Part shown: positions 25,546-34,451 of the stretch, in pieces
Numbering within the stretch: the stretch's first letter is position 1
Layout of the letters: each line of letters begins with the position of its first letter
DNA from: JAVVEH01 sp032251435
GTDB lineage: Bacteria > Verrucomicrobiota > Lentisphaeria > Oligosphaerales > MVZH01
Assembly: GCA_032251435.1 (NCBI GenBank)
Contig: JAVVEH010000004.1
Span: 62,001 to 126,000 of the forward strand
Length of the DNA stretch: 64,000 bases
Reading direction: 5' to 3'
Translations under genes and position numbers: made by a program
Notes under the pieces: generated by a model
What the model was told of the DNA's origin: nothing
Seen by the model: only the letters and a program-made list of their open reading frames with translations
Databases searched by the model: none

Positions 25546-26294
25546 CACACAACTCCTTACATCCCCTGAAACGGTCGCTTTTCTCGGCCGCTCTTATCCT
25601 ACTGGTCTGCGCCGCGCCCGTCATGAGCGCCTGGGCGGCGGAGCCGACCGCTTCCCAGCCTCAGTCCAGCAGTTTTCTGGGACAAGTGGGCGATGGTGTC
25701 ACGGGTGTTCATGATAATTTGGGTTATGACACTGTGAATAAAGTCCTGACAACCGAGGACAACTTCAAATACATCATCAAGGAAGCGACCCAGAACACTA
25801 AATACATTGAAGCGGTCGAAAAGGCCGGCAAATACGCCAAAGTCATTGACCTCGCGTTTAAAGCGGTGAAATTCGGCAATCTATCCATCGAATGCAAACA
25901 GGCTTTGGACACGGGCGACAGAGAAGGATTTAAAACGGCCTTCAACACCATGATGAAAGAAATTATCAAAACCGCCGTGAGCAGCTATGCCGCGACGGCG
26001 GGAGGCACCCAAGGCGGGATCGCCGGATTTGCCTTGGGAGGGCCAATCGGGGCGGCTGTCGGCGGCATCATCGGGGCCATTGGAGGCGGGTATGTGAGTT
26101 CAGAGGCGGCGGACTATCTCTACGAAAAACTGTTGGCGGATTTTATTAAAGGCACGATGTCTGACGCTGTATTCGACAGTTTAAGCGGGCAGAGCGGAAC
26201 ATCGGGCGCCGGCGGCGGCGGGCCGCCCCTGCTGCCTCAACCCGGCGGCGGCAACCAATCCGGCAATACCGGCGTTCTCCCCGCTTTTCGGTAA
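25542..26294 (+). CDS. Secreted glycine-zipper protein
   Basis: The 250-aa product has a signal peptide (LFSAALILLVCAAPVMSAWAAE) and a helical region about 45-145. It then has a glycine zipper (GGIAGFALGGPIGAAVGGIIGAIGGG, about 160-190), typical of helices that pack in membranes or pores. The tail is rich in Gly, Pro and Gln. It is translationally coupled to the preceding secreted protein. The zipper suggests membrane insertion; a bacteriocin- or toxin-like role is possible but not shown. Confidence 0.75.
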   Translation: MTHNSLHPLKRSLFSAALILLVCAAPVMSAWAAEPTASQPQSSSFLGQVGDGVTGVHDNLGYDTVNKVLTTEDNFKYIIKEATQNTKYIEAVEKAGKYAKVIDLAFKAVKFGNLSIECKQALDTGDREGFKTAFNTMMKEIIKTAVSSYAATAGGTQGGIAGFALGGPIGAAVGGIIGAIGGGYVSSEAADYLYEKLLADFIKGTMSDAVFDSLSGQSGTSGAGGGGPPLLPQPGGGNQSGNTGVLPAFR

Positions 26295-26350
26295 CCTTCC
26301 CGCGAACGACAGCCTCGGCCCGGGAGTCGCGGGGATCAACCGGGAGGGGG

Positions 26351-29300
26351 TCACCGCCGATTCAAAACACGCCGAAAAAGCTCCCGGCCCTCATCAACCG
26401 TGACACCGGCCTTCGCCATCATTCCCGCGCTCTCCGCGAGGACCCGGAGAATGATGTCCTCTCTCGGCAACCGCGGCCGGTTATCCACGTAGCCCTCCGC
26501 CTCCAGCCAGGATTCCAATTCATCTGTTTTTTTCATTTGGAACCCCCGCACCTCCCGGTTCCGCAAAGCCTCAATCAAACGCTGTCCATCACCATTGACC
26601 GACACCGCCAAATCAGCCACGGCCCGAGCGTGCTTCAACTGCGAGACGGGAGATTCGGAGCATAAAACAACATCGGGAGTGACTGGTTTTCCCCGGCCAA
26701 TCGCGCACAGGCTTTGCAATTTTTCCAACAAAAACACACGACAGGCCACCTTTTTCGAAAAATCATCGGTGTCGCTCAACCCAGCCAGTGTGAGAAAATG
26801 ATCGCCGCCATTTTTGAGCATCATGCGCAACTGGCCAATGGTTTCGCATCCCGTGCGCAGAATGCTTTCCAAGCGCCGCGGGGAGCGCGTCACATAGAAC
26901 ACGTGCGCGCTGGCGCAACCGCTGTCTGAGAGCGGAAAGGCCGGGACTCCGAGAAGATCGCCATACTCGGATTGACTGAGACCGTCGGCCGGAGGAATCT
27001 CGAGCGCCGGGGGCAAAGGGGGCAACGACTCTGTGTCAACCCGATGATCACGGTCCATCGGCAAACGCAGGTACCTCACATCCAGCTCCGGGGCCGTGCC
27101 GGCCAGCCGCCGCCACCGGGCTTCCTCGTCTTCCTGCGATGTCAAATACATCACCTGCCGTCCACTTTTCACCACATGCGCGACCACTTCGGTCACCGCC
27201 AACGCCCGCTGGTCATCACTGTTGGCCAATATCTCATCCAGGATTAACGGCGGAGCCGCCCCGCCGCCCTCCTGTTCTTCTAAAAAGGCCAGCCGGACTG
27301 ACAAAAGCAGTTGAACGCGGGTGCCGCTGGACAATTCCGCCAGACTCCGTTTCTCCCCGGCCACGGTGTCCATGGCGCTCAGCGCCACGTCACCACCATG
27401 ATTTTCCACCAGCAACTCGCAACCGCCAGCCGTCACCTCGCCAAAGATTTTTCTCGCCCGGCGCAGCACCGCTGATGACAGGCGGCCCGCTTTTTCCCGA
27501 ACCAGATCCACCAAGGCCAATCCCGCCGCGTGATCCAGCGTCTGATCCATCAAGTCGCTCAACTCACGTTCCGCTTCCCGTTCTTCCGCCACGGCCCGCT
27601 CCAAATCATGCCCTTCCCGGCCCCGCCGGATCTCTTCTTCCAAGGCCACCAGTTCTTTGTGCTTGATGTCATACTGTTCCACCTGTTCCTGACAGTCCGC
27701 CAAATGCGCCCGCGCCTGGTCCCGGGCAAGCGACAGGAACTCTGGCCGCCAGCCAGGCAAAACCGCCAGTCGGCGCTTGGCGTCGTCGATCGCACGGGCG
27801 GCGGCATTGACTTCCGCCAAGGTTTTTTTATAATCCTCCGCCACCGGAGCCAGGCGCTTCAGCTCCTCAAGCGCATGGTCAAAGCGACCGTCAAACACGC
27901 CAAAACAACGGCTGGCGAGAGCCGCCATTTTTTCCCGCGCGACATCCGCGTCCGCTTCGAGTTTTTCCTGACGGGCGCGGCAATTTTTGATCTGACTGTC
28001 CGCTTCCAGCCAGGCTCTCCGCCGTTGGCTCACGTCATTGATCACGGCTCGGACCGCCGCCGGTGTTTCAAGCGGCGCGTCAGCGTAAGGGCTTACCAAC
28101 TCGACACAGTGTTTCCGAGCCGCGGCCACCCGCTCGTCCCGTTCCTGAACCAAGGCCTGGCATTCAGCTTTCCGGGTCACCGCCTCCCGCCACGTGGCCA
28201 GAGCGGTCAAAACCGCGACAAGGTCTTCCGGAGGCGGCGAACAGTCAATCCCCTTTTCCGCCAGCGCTTCCGCCAGCGCCTGCCGGTTGTTCCGCTCATG
28301 TTTTTCGGCCGCCAGCCGGTCATTCTCCAACAGTCGAATCCGCTCCAGCAACCGCTCGCGGTCCCGTTGCTCGGCGGCGCTGGTCTCCAACACCCGCAGA
28401 GTTTCACGCGCCTCACGAAACGTCCAATCACGGATCGGGGGAACACCACTCAACGCGGCGTATTTTTCCCGGGCGTTTTCACGCACCGCGTCAGCGTCAC
28501 TGACCGGGGCGCCCCGCCGGGTGACGCTCCATACGAACAGGGCGAGAGCGACGGGCACGCTCAAAAGCCCCAGGGGCGTGAACAGCGTGATCACCGCGCC
28601 GAGACAGGCTGTCACCAGGGCGGCCCATTCACCCATCCGCGCGACTTTAGCCGACGGCGCCTGATCCGTTTCACCCAACCAGTCCAGCAGAATATCCACA
28701 CCCCGCGAGGCCTGGCGGGTGTCAGAGTCCTCGTCCAGAAATGACCGGTTCAGGGTCTCAACAGCGGCCATGGCGTCCCGGGTGTCCCGGGCCGCCCGCC
28801 AGGCGGTGAACAAAGGCGGCAGATGACTGACATCATCCAGCGTCGGCGGCTCAGCCCCTTTAAAACGCCCCCTCCCGCCGATGAATCCACGGGCGGATGT
28901 CTCCCCCGCTTCCGCCCGCGCCAACGCGTCCCGGGCGGTTTCCAGGGCGTCCAACCGTCGTTCCCACTGCGCGGTGACATCGACAGCTTCAGCCAAAACC
29001 CGCTCCGGCGGCAGCGTGGCGGCGGTGAAGCCCGATTGGTCACAGTGTTTTTCAGCCCTTTCAACCTGTTCCGCCAGCCCCCGGGCCGCCGCCGCCGCGC
29101 GCTCTAAATCGCCCATCCATTCGGCGAAACGCTCCACGTCATCTCCCCGGGCGCGGGCCAGACTCTCCGGCTGTTCAAACGCCTCGAGACGGGCTGTCAA
29201 ATGATCCAACTCAGCGGTCAGCTCCAGGACGTGATCCAGCCCCTCCCAGATTCGGGCCATCTCCCGGGCGGCGCGGATCGCCTCTAACTCCTTTTCCAAC

Positions 29301-29863
29301 GGCGCGATGTCCCCAGCCCGCAGGATCAGCCGCCGTTGGGCGGACGCGACGTTCCGACGATGTTTCCGGGCCGCGGCCAGTTTTTTCGCCGCCGCTTTAC
29401 GGCTTGGCGGCGTCACCGTCAACCCCAAAGCCTCGACCGCTCCGTCCAGATCCACATTGCCGTACATTTCCTCCTGGATGGCCGCGGCCAGATCCGCGTC
29501 ATTCTCAACCAGTAAATCCTGCAGCGCCAAAACATAGGGCTTCGGGGATGGCGGCACGGGCGGAAAGGCGGCGCTCCCCGCGTCCCCGCTGAACACCCCG
29601 CCGTCAAACCGCGGGCTCAGCGCCCGTCCCTGATACTCGAAAACCCCCGCCAGACCGGCATTTTTCTCCTTCACCGCGGCGGGCCAGATCAGAGCTCGGA
29701 CCGCCTCGGCGAGAGTCGTCTTGCCACTGCCATTGGGCCCGCGGACAATCGTCAACCCCGGAGAAAAAGACCCAGGCGGAAAAAGCATCCTGTCCGAGGG
29801 TTTTTCCACCCCCATGAACCGGCGGATTTCAAGCTCTTTTAACGTGATAAAGGGATCACTCAA
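26351..29863 (-). CDS. YhaN/Rad50-type SMC-like ATPase with central hydrophobic segment
   Basis: This large ABC-type coiled-coil ATPase probably acts on DNA ends with the upstream phosphoesterase. It has an N-terminal FITLKELEIRRFMG, Walker A RGPNGSGKTTLAEA (about 42-52) and two long coiled coils. The signature LAELSSGTRVQLLLS and Walker B PLILDEILANSD follow. Instead of a CxxC zinc hook, the coils are split near 410-450 by a hydrophobic stretch (ALVTACLGAVITLFTPLGLL), as in YhaN. About 230 extra residues follow the ATPase head. A TTG start at 29863 is preferred: AAGGTGG lies 7 bases upstream, and TTGA overlaps the previous stop. GTG 29899 is the alternative. Confidence 0.85.
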   Translation of the reverse strand: MSDPFITLKELEIRRFMGVEKPSDRMLFPPGSFSPGLTIVRGPNGSGKTTLAEAVRALIWPAAVKEKNAGLAGVFEYQGRALSPRFDGGVFSGDAGSAAFPPVPPSPKPYVLALQDLLVENDADLAAAIQEEMYGNVDLDGAVEALGLTVTPPSRKAAAKKLAAARKHRRNVASAQRRLILRAGDIAPLEKELEAIRAAREMARIWEGLDHVLELTAELDHLTARLEAFEQPESLARARGDDVERFAEWMGDLERAAAAARGLAEQVERAEKHCDQSGFTAATLPPERVLAEAVDVTAQWERRLDALETARDALARAEAGETSARGFIGGRGRFKGAEPPTLDDVSHLPPLFTAWRAARDTRDAMAAVETLNRSFLDEDSDTRQASRGVDILLDWLGETDQAPSAKVARMGEWAALVTACLGAVITLFTPLGLLSVPVALALFVWSVTRRGAPVSDADAVRENAREKYAALSGVPPIRDWTFREARETLRVLETSAAEQRDRERLLERIRLLENDRLAAEKHERNNRQALAEALAEKGIDCSPPPEDLVAVLTALATWREAVTRKAECQALVQERDERVAAARKHCVELVSPYADAPLETPAAVRAVINDVSQRRRAWLEADSQIKNCRARQEKLEADADVAREKMAALASRCFGVFDGRFDHALEELKRLAPVAEDYKKTLAEVNAAARAIDDAKRRLAVLPGWRPEFLSLARDQARAHLADCQEQVEQYDIKHKELVALEEEIRRGREGHDLERAVAEEREAERELSDLMDQTLDHAAGLALVDLVREKAGRLSSAVLRRARKIFGEVTAGGCELLVENHGGDVALSAMDTVAGEKRSLAELSSGTRVQLLLSVRLAFLEEQEGGGAAPPLILDEILANSDDQRALAVTEVVAHVVKSGRQVMYLTSQEDEEARWRRLAGTAPELDVRYLRLPMDRDHRVDTESLPPLPPALEIPPADGLSQSEYGDLLGVPAFPLSDSGCASAHVFYVTRSPRRLESILRTGCETIGQLRMMLKNGGDHFLTLAGLSDTDDFSKKVACRVFLLEKLQSLCAIGRGKPVTPDVVLCSESPVSQLKHARAVADLAVSVNGDGQRLIEALRNREVRGFQMKKTDELESWLEAEGYVDNRPRLPREDIILRVLAESAGMMAKAGVTVDEGRELFRRVLNRR

Positions 29864-31131
29864 GCGCCAACCACCTTTTCTAACAGCCGCAGTGCCCACC
29901 GCCGCGGGGCGGCCATGTCCAACGACACATCCGGCGGCGCGCCGTCGGAACCGATGTCGCCAAAAGACCGGTCATCACGGACAGCCGCCTGATAGGTTGA
30001 AAAAGCCGCCGCCAACCAGGCCCGTTCGTCCTCCTCGATCCGTCCCGCCGCGACCCGCGCCAACAGGGCCGGCACGCCTTTACCCTCCATCATCGCCGCC
30101 ACATCCAACGCGGGCTCCACATCCACGGAATAGTCATGGGCGAAAACCAGGATCCCGTCAATTTCAAACGGCTCACTGAGTGTTTCAGACAGGACCGTCG
30201 CCACCTGATCACGGGTCATACGCGACCGGCCGCGCGCCACGAAACGGACATGCGCCGCCCGCAGCGAAGGATGCGTCCGGCAAAGGCCATTCAAGGTGTC
30301 AGCAATCGCCTCTCTCGCCCGCCGCGGCAAGTCACCCGGCGCGCGGATATCAGACACATCCAGCGCGACCTGGTCATAACACAGGCCACCAACCGGCGCG
30401 AAAACCGGTGTCATCGCGGTGTCCGCGGTGTCCAGTATCCAGACACCGTGAAGGCCTTGTTCGCCGGGACCGGGATCCATCCCCTGGGGGGAACCGGGAA
30501 TGAGAATCCGGGCGGGGGCATCGGCGGCGGACAGGACGGGTTTATGCAAATGCCCAATCACCCACAAGTCCACCGGCAAGCCGGTGAAATCGGTCCGCGA
30601 TGTCCCGCAATAGCGACTGCCTGGAGAGCCAAAATCACTGTGCAGGATGCCCAGACACGGGCGGCTGATATCCACGGCCTCACGCGGGAAAGCGGCCACC
30701 GGATTACCCGGATTCTCACAACGGGGGAAGGACCAGGCGAAAATTTGCGGAGAAATATCACCCGCCTCTGTCGGTAATGTGAGAGAGTCCCAGCGCCCGT
30801 TTTCTCCAAGAACCGTCAGGCTGTCCAACGCCGCCACGCGGGCGAGTTCGGGTATCACCTCGACATCATGGTTGCCCGCTGTCAGAATCACGGCCACGTC
30901 CTGTTCACGCAAGCGCTTCAGGCCGTCTTCCAAAGCCCCGGCGGCTTCCAGAAACTGGTTGGAGGTGTCGACAAGATCACCCGCCACAATCACCGCCCGG
31001 ACACGCTCCCGCAGCGCCAGGTCAACAATGCCCCGCCACGTGTTGGAGGAAGAAAACTCCTGGGCATGCTCAACCGGAATCCGTGACGGCTGGCGGCCAA
31101 TATGAACATCGGCTGTCAACATTATCTTCAC
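29860..31131 (-). CDS. Mre11/SbcD/YhaO-type metallophosphoesterase
   Basis: This 423-aa DNA exonuclease-type phosphoesterase has the full metal-binding set: TADVHIG (D-x-H), VAGDLVDTSN (G-D), TAGNHDVE (G-N-H-D), LHSDFGSPG and VIGHLHKP (G-H-x-H). A C-terminal domain of about 190 residues is likely the capping and ATPase-contact region. Mre11-like enzymes pair with Rad50-like ATPases, and the YhaN-type gene is coupled to it by a 4-base overlap. It also overlaps the AlbA_2 gene by 4 bases (ATGA), so the three are one translational unit. Confidence 0.92.
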   Translation of the reverse strand: MKIMLTADVHIGRQPSRIPVEHAQEFSSSNTWRGIVDLALRERVRAVIVAGDLVDTSNQFLEAAGALEDGLKRLREQDVAVILTAGNHDVEVIPELARVAALDSLTVLGENGRWDSLTLPTEAGDISPQIFAWSFPRCENPGNPVAAFPREAVDISRPCLGILHSDFGSPGSRYCGTSRTDFTGLPVDLWVIGHLHKPVLSAADAPARILIPGSPQGMDPGPGEQGLHGVWILDTADTAMTPVFAPVGGLCYDQVALDVSDIRAPGDLPRRAREAIADTLNGLCRTHPSLRAAHVRFVARGRSRMTRDQVATVLSETLSEPFEIDGILVFAHDYSVDVEPALDVAAMMEGKGVPALLARVAAGRIEEDERAWLAAAFSTYQAAVRDDRSFGDIGSDGAPPDVSLDMAAPRRWALRLLEKVVGA

Positions 31132-32420
31132 ACCGGTATTCCCCTTAACATTTCCCGTAAACGCGGATGCCGACGGGCGGGATAATTAAAGCGTTCACAC
31201 ACTTCTTTAACAATTTTCAGCGTGTGTTCGGACGGGTCGGCCACCAAGTCCGCCACCGTCCGCCGTTTGCGAACGGTGATATCCGGGATATGACAGACAT
31301 ACGGCTGGGTGTCACCCCGCTCTTCAACACCCGCCAGCCGGCAGTCATTCACATTATTAAGGCTGATTGTCAAGGTGATCAAGTCCTCTTGGACACCAAG
31401 ATTCTCGTAAAACTCGCCAATCGCCCGGACCGCCGCGTCAATCAGCGGCACCAGGCGGTTATACGACAGTTCCCCGCCTTTTTTCCGCCGCGTTCCCGTA
31501 CCGTAGACATGATACAACAAACCGGACGGAAAAGCTTCAAAGAAATGAAAGCGGCCGCTTTTCGAATCCGCTAAATTACCGGTGAAGGAGCGATTGGTCA
31601 CAAACGCCTGCCCCTGCCCGGCGCCGGGCAAGGGCAATAATCCGGGAATCGGCAACGCGATGCTTTCAACCGCCGAGCGGGTGTCTGACAACATCCAGCG
31701 ATCACTGACAAACGTGTCCGGGTAGGCGCTCAAACTCATCGTGATCGTGCTGTTTATCCGGGCCGGGCCGATCACCTGACGGCAATTCTCACCGGATGCC
31801 TCCAGTTGCTCTTGAAACTGTCGTTCGGCATCCGGCTCGGCATATTGATTCCCCTCATACAGCACGCCCCGCAACATGCGGCCGAGCACTTCACGCTGAT
31901 TGCGCAGCGCCCGTTGGATAATTCCCTGCAGCTCCGACGCCCGGTACGCCGGCCGGCTTCGGGCGTCCGGGGTGCGGATATAAAACGCCCCTTGCTGGAG
32001 CTCATCGCCGCAATGGTCGCTGGACACATGCGGCAACCCGCTGAAGCGCCGGATGACGAAAACCGCGTAATGCTTGCCGTCAACTTCCGGGCGGACGATA
32101 TCAAAGTCAATACTCGGATCCGCGTATAAATTAATAAACTGACCGACAATACTGGGATCAAACGAGCGCAACTGCTCCTCCGTCAAGCCCTGGTAGTCAG
32201 TGGGATTGCCATTGGTGTCCTCGCCCACGCCCACCACCACATACCCGCCCCGGGTATTGGCCAGCGCCATGGCGTGGCGGACAAATTTAGCCTTGCCCAC
32301 CCGGGGCAGATCTTTCCAGTTCTGAGCCGCTTTATAATCCAGTTCCTGGGTTTCCACGCCCCGGTAAATGATTTCCGCCCAATCAATACCGTCCAATTGT
32401 CGCGTGTCGATGCGGTTCAT
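31128..32420 (-). CDS. Schlafen/AlbA_2-domain protein
   Basis: The 430-aa product begins with an AlbA_2 (Schlafen-type) domain. It shows ETQELDYKAAQNW near residue 27, then KFVRHAMALANTRGGYVVVGVGED (about 46-68) and YAVFVIRRF. The E-x-x-x-D/E-F/Y-K plus A-x-A-N-T-x-G-G-x-x-x-x-G-V pattern is characteristic. Such domains bind nucleic acid, and Schlafen members can be nucleases. The C-terminal 230 residues are unassigned. It is the first gene of an operon with the phosphoesterase and the YhaN-like ATPase, which suggests a nucleic-acid sensing or cutting role. Confidence 0.85.
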   Translation of the reverse strand: MNRIDTRQLDGIDWAEIIYRGVETQELDYKAAQNWKDLPRVGKAKFVRHAMALANTRGGYVVVGVGEDTNGNPTDYQGLTEEQLRSFDPSIVGQFINLYADPSIDFDIVRPEVDGKHYAVFVIRRFSGLPHVSSDHCGDELQQGAFYIRTPDARSRPAYRASELQGIIQRALRNQREVLGRMLRGVLYEGNQYAEPDAERQFQEQLEASGENCRQVIGPARINSTITMSLSAYPDTFVSDRWMLSDTRSAVESIALPIPGLLPLPGAGQGQAFVTNRSFTGNLADSKSGRFHFFEAFPSGLLYHVYGTGTRRKKGGELSYNRLVPLIDAAVRAIGEFYENLGVQEDLITLTISLNNVNDCRLAGVEERGDTQPYVCHIPDITVRKRRTVADLVADPSEHTLKIVKEVCERFNYPARRHPRLREMLRGIPV

Positions 32421-32487
32421 GCGGATCTCTATAGGTTGAGGATGTCTCCGGACACGCCAGTATCGGGCGACGTGACCAAGCGGAGTA

Positions 32488-32515
32488 AAAATAGCCTTGA
32501 AAACACGGCTTGCAA
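32488..32515 (-). promoter_or_regulatory. Candidate promoter for the AlbA_2 operon
   Basis: On the minus strand TTGCAA (32510-32515), a 16-base spacer and TATTTT (32488-32493) lie 68 bases before the start at 32420. Confidence 0.4.
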
Positions 32516-32616
32516 GGATTGTTTGTCCCCGCCGGGGTATTAAACTATGGGTGCGCTCCTAATTTTTTGGCAATGTCCGAAAAGCGGGGGAGTTTAGGGG
32601 CAACGCCTCAATATGG

Positions 32617-32665
32617 AATAGGGGTCGTCCCGGAAATAGACATTTTGATGTGACAACCCCCTATT
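32617..32665. repeat. Imperfect inverted repeat upstream of the ABC importer
   Basis: AATAGGGG-TCGTC (32617-32629) pairs with GAC-AA-CCCCCTATT (32652-32665), with one bulge and one mismatch, around a 22-base loop. It lies 27 bases before the binding-protein gene. It resembles the GGGGTCG-type ends seen near REP-associated transposases, but no transposase is adjacent. A leader hairpin is the alternative. Confidence 0.45.
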
Positions 32666-32691
32666 TTATTTCACCCCTTTAGGGCTTCTGT

Positions 32692-33621
32692 ATGAAACAC
32701 ACGAAAGTCATCCTCTTTATTGTCACAGCGCTTGGCCTGGTGCTTATCGCCGGGATCGCCCGCCGCTGGACGGAAACCCGCTTTTCCGCCCGGGCTGAAT
32801 CATCCGCCGACGCTGGTGCCCCCCGCCGGGTGATTTCCATGGCGCCGGCCATTACGGAAGTCCTCTTCGCCCTGGGGTGCGGGGACCGCGTGGTGGGCGT
32901 GAGCGATTATTGCGCCTATCCGCCCGAGGCGGCGCGGAAACGCCGTGTCGGCGGGTATTTCAATCCGGATTATGAGACGATCGCCGCTCTGGAGGCGGAT
33001 CTCATCATCCTCTACCCGGAACAGGAAAGTCAGAAAACCCGCGTCGAACGCCTGGGCCCGCGGACGCTGGTCGTTAACCAGGAAACACTGGCGGGACTGT
33101 TGGAGAGTATCGCCCGAATCGGCGCGGCCGTCGGCAAAACCGCGGAAGCCGCGGAATTACGCGCGTCACTGACAGCCAGACTCGACCGGGTCGCCGACAT
33201 CACCCGGAACGCGCCGCGGCCAACCGTGTTGATCACGGCGGGGCGTGAAGCCGGCGCGGGAGACATCAGCGGGGTTTTTATCGCCGGTAAAAATAATTTC
33301 TACACCAGCCTGCTGGAATTCGCCGGCGGAAAAAACGCCTATCCCGGCACCCTTCCCCTGCCCCAAGTGTCGAAGGAAAATATCATTGACATGGCCCCGG
33401 ATGTGATTGTGGAAATGCTCGGCGACTTGGCGCCCCAGGGGGTCAGTCATGCCGACATCATCGCCGATTGGCAGGCGCTTTGCCGTGTGCCCGCCGTCGC
33501 GGACGGACGGGTTTACCTCTTCACCGACGCCTTTGATGTCGTCCCCGGTCCGCGGATCATAAACACCCTGGAAAAATTAGCCGCCCGGTTGCACCCGGAT
33601 CTGTTCCCCTCTCAAGAATGA
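32692..33621 (+). CDS. Periplasmic binding protein of a BtuF/FecB-type importer
   Basis: This captures a metal-chelate cofactor and delivers it to the ABC transporter encoded next. The 309-aa product has an N-terminal hydrophobic anchor or signal (VILFIVTALGLVLIAGIA) without a lipobox Cys. It then has the class III binding-protein pattern RRVISMAPAITEVLFALGCGDRVVGVSDYCAYPPEA and YETIAALEADLIIL. The D-Y-C-x-Y-P sequence is common in cobalamin-type proteins, but iron-siderophore or haem cannot be excluded. It overlaps the ATPase gene by 4 bases. I found no cobalamin riboswitch upstream. Confidence 0.88.
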   Translation: MKHTKVILFIVTALGLVLIAGIARRWTETRFSARAESSADAGAPRRVISMAPAITEVLFALGCGDRVVGVSDYCAYPPEAARKRRVGGYFNPDYETIAALEADLIILYPEQESQKTRVERLGPRTLVVNQETLAGLLESIARIGAAVGKTAEAAELRASLTARLDRVADITRNAPRPTVLITAGREAGAGDISGVFIAGKNNFYTSLLEFAGGKNAYPGTLPLPQVSKENIIDMAPDVIVEMLGDLAPQGVSHADIIADWQALCRVPAVADGRVYLFTDAFDVVPGPRIINTLEKLAARLHPDLFPSQE

Positions 33622-34451
33622 CACTGTCCCCGCCAAAAAACAAACCGAACGCCGACGCGGTGCTCACCGTGGACGGATTGAGCTGCGTCTTGGGCGGCCA
33701 GGAGATTCTCAAGAATGTCTCGCTCGCGGTCGCCGCCGGCGCGTGTGTGTCATTGATCGGTCCCAACGGCGCGGGAAAAACCACGTTGTTAAAGTGCCTT
33801 AACCGCATCCTGCCGTTCTCCCGGGGCGCGGTCACGGTTGACGGCAGACGCCTGAGCGGCTACTCACAGCCTGAATTAGCGGCGAAAATCGCCTATGTTC
33901 CTCAAGCTCAAGGACGGTTTATCGACTTCACCGTGTTTGACTTCGTCCTGCTCAGCCGTTATCCCCATCTCAGTCCTTTTTCCTCCATTTCCGCGGTCGA
34001 TAAAGAAGCGGCTTTTCAGGCTTTAGTCAGCACAGGCATGGAGGCTTTCGCGGACCGCTCGCACGCCACCCTCAGCGGCGGAGAACGGCAGAAAGTCTTT
34101 ATCGCCGCCGCCTTGGCCCAGGAGTCTCCGATATTATTGTTGGACGAGCCAACCACCTTCCTGGATCCTCATCATCAGGAAGAGATCATGGCGATTCTCC
34201 AGCGTGTCAACCAGCAAGAGAACCGCACCATCCTGGCAGTCACCCATGATTTAAACAACGCCATGATGATCAGCGACCAGATCATCGCCATGCGGGATGG
34301 GACCATCATGTTTCAAGGTTCGCCGGCGGAGACCATGACGGCCCCCGTTCTGGAAAAAATCTACGGGGCATCCTTTCTCTTCGTCCCTCACCCCGGAACG
34401 GGGCAGGCCATGCTGGTTCCCGGCGGCCGGACAGGTCAAAAAAGGCTATGA
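33618..34451 (+). CDS. ABC importer ATPase (BtuD/FecE type)
   Basis: The 277-aa ATPase drives uptake through the adjacent FecCD-type permease. It has Walker A GPNGAGKTTLLK (near 50), the Q-loop YVPQAQGRF and the signature LSGGERQKVFIAAAL. Walker B LLLDEPTTFLDPHHQ and the switch His TVTHD-like AVTHDL follow. Length and motif order are normal for iron/B12 family ATPases. It overlaps both neighbours by 4 bases (ATGA-type), so the three transporter genes form one tightly coupled operon. Confidence 0.95.
   Translation: MTLSPPKNKPNADAVLTVDGLSCVLGGQEILKNVSLAVAAGACVSLIGPNGAGKTTLLKCLNRILPFSRGAVTVDGRRLSGYSQPELAAKIAYVPQAQGRFIDFTVFDFVLLSRYPHLSPFSSISAVDKEAAFQALVSTGMEAFADRSHATLSGGERQKVFIAAALAQESPILLLDEPTTFLDPHHQEEIMAILQRVNQQENRTILAVTHDLNNAMMISDQIIAMRDGTIMFQGSPAETMTAPVLEKIYGASFLFVPHPGTGQAMLVPGGRTGQKRL

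Noticed and set aside
27530..28744. 404-codon plus-strand frame inside the YhaN-like gene
   Set aside because: It is antisense to a clear SMC-type coding sequence and has no domain motif of its own.
32421..32691. Cobalamin riboswitch before the BtuF-type importer
   Set aside because: No GCCACTG box or B12-box core seen in the 270-base gap, so no riboswitch is called.
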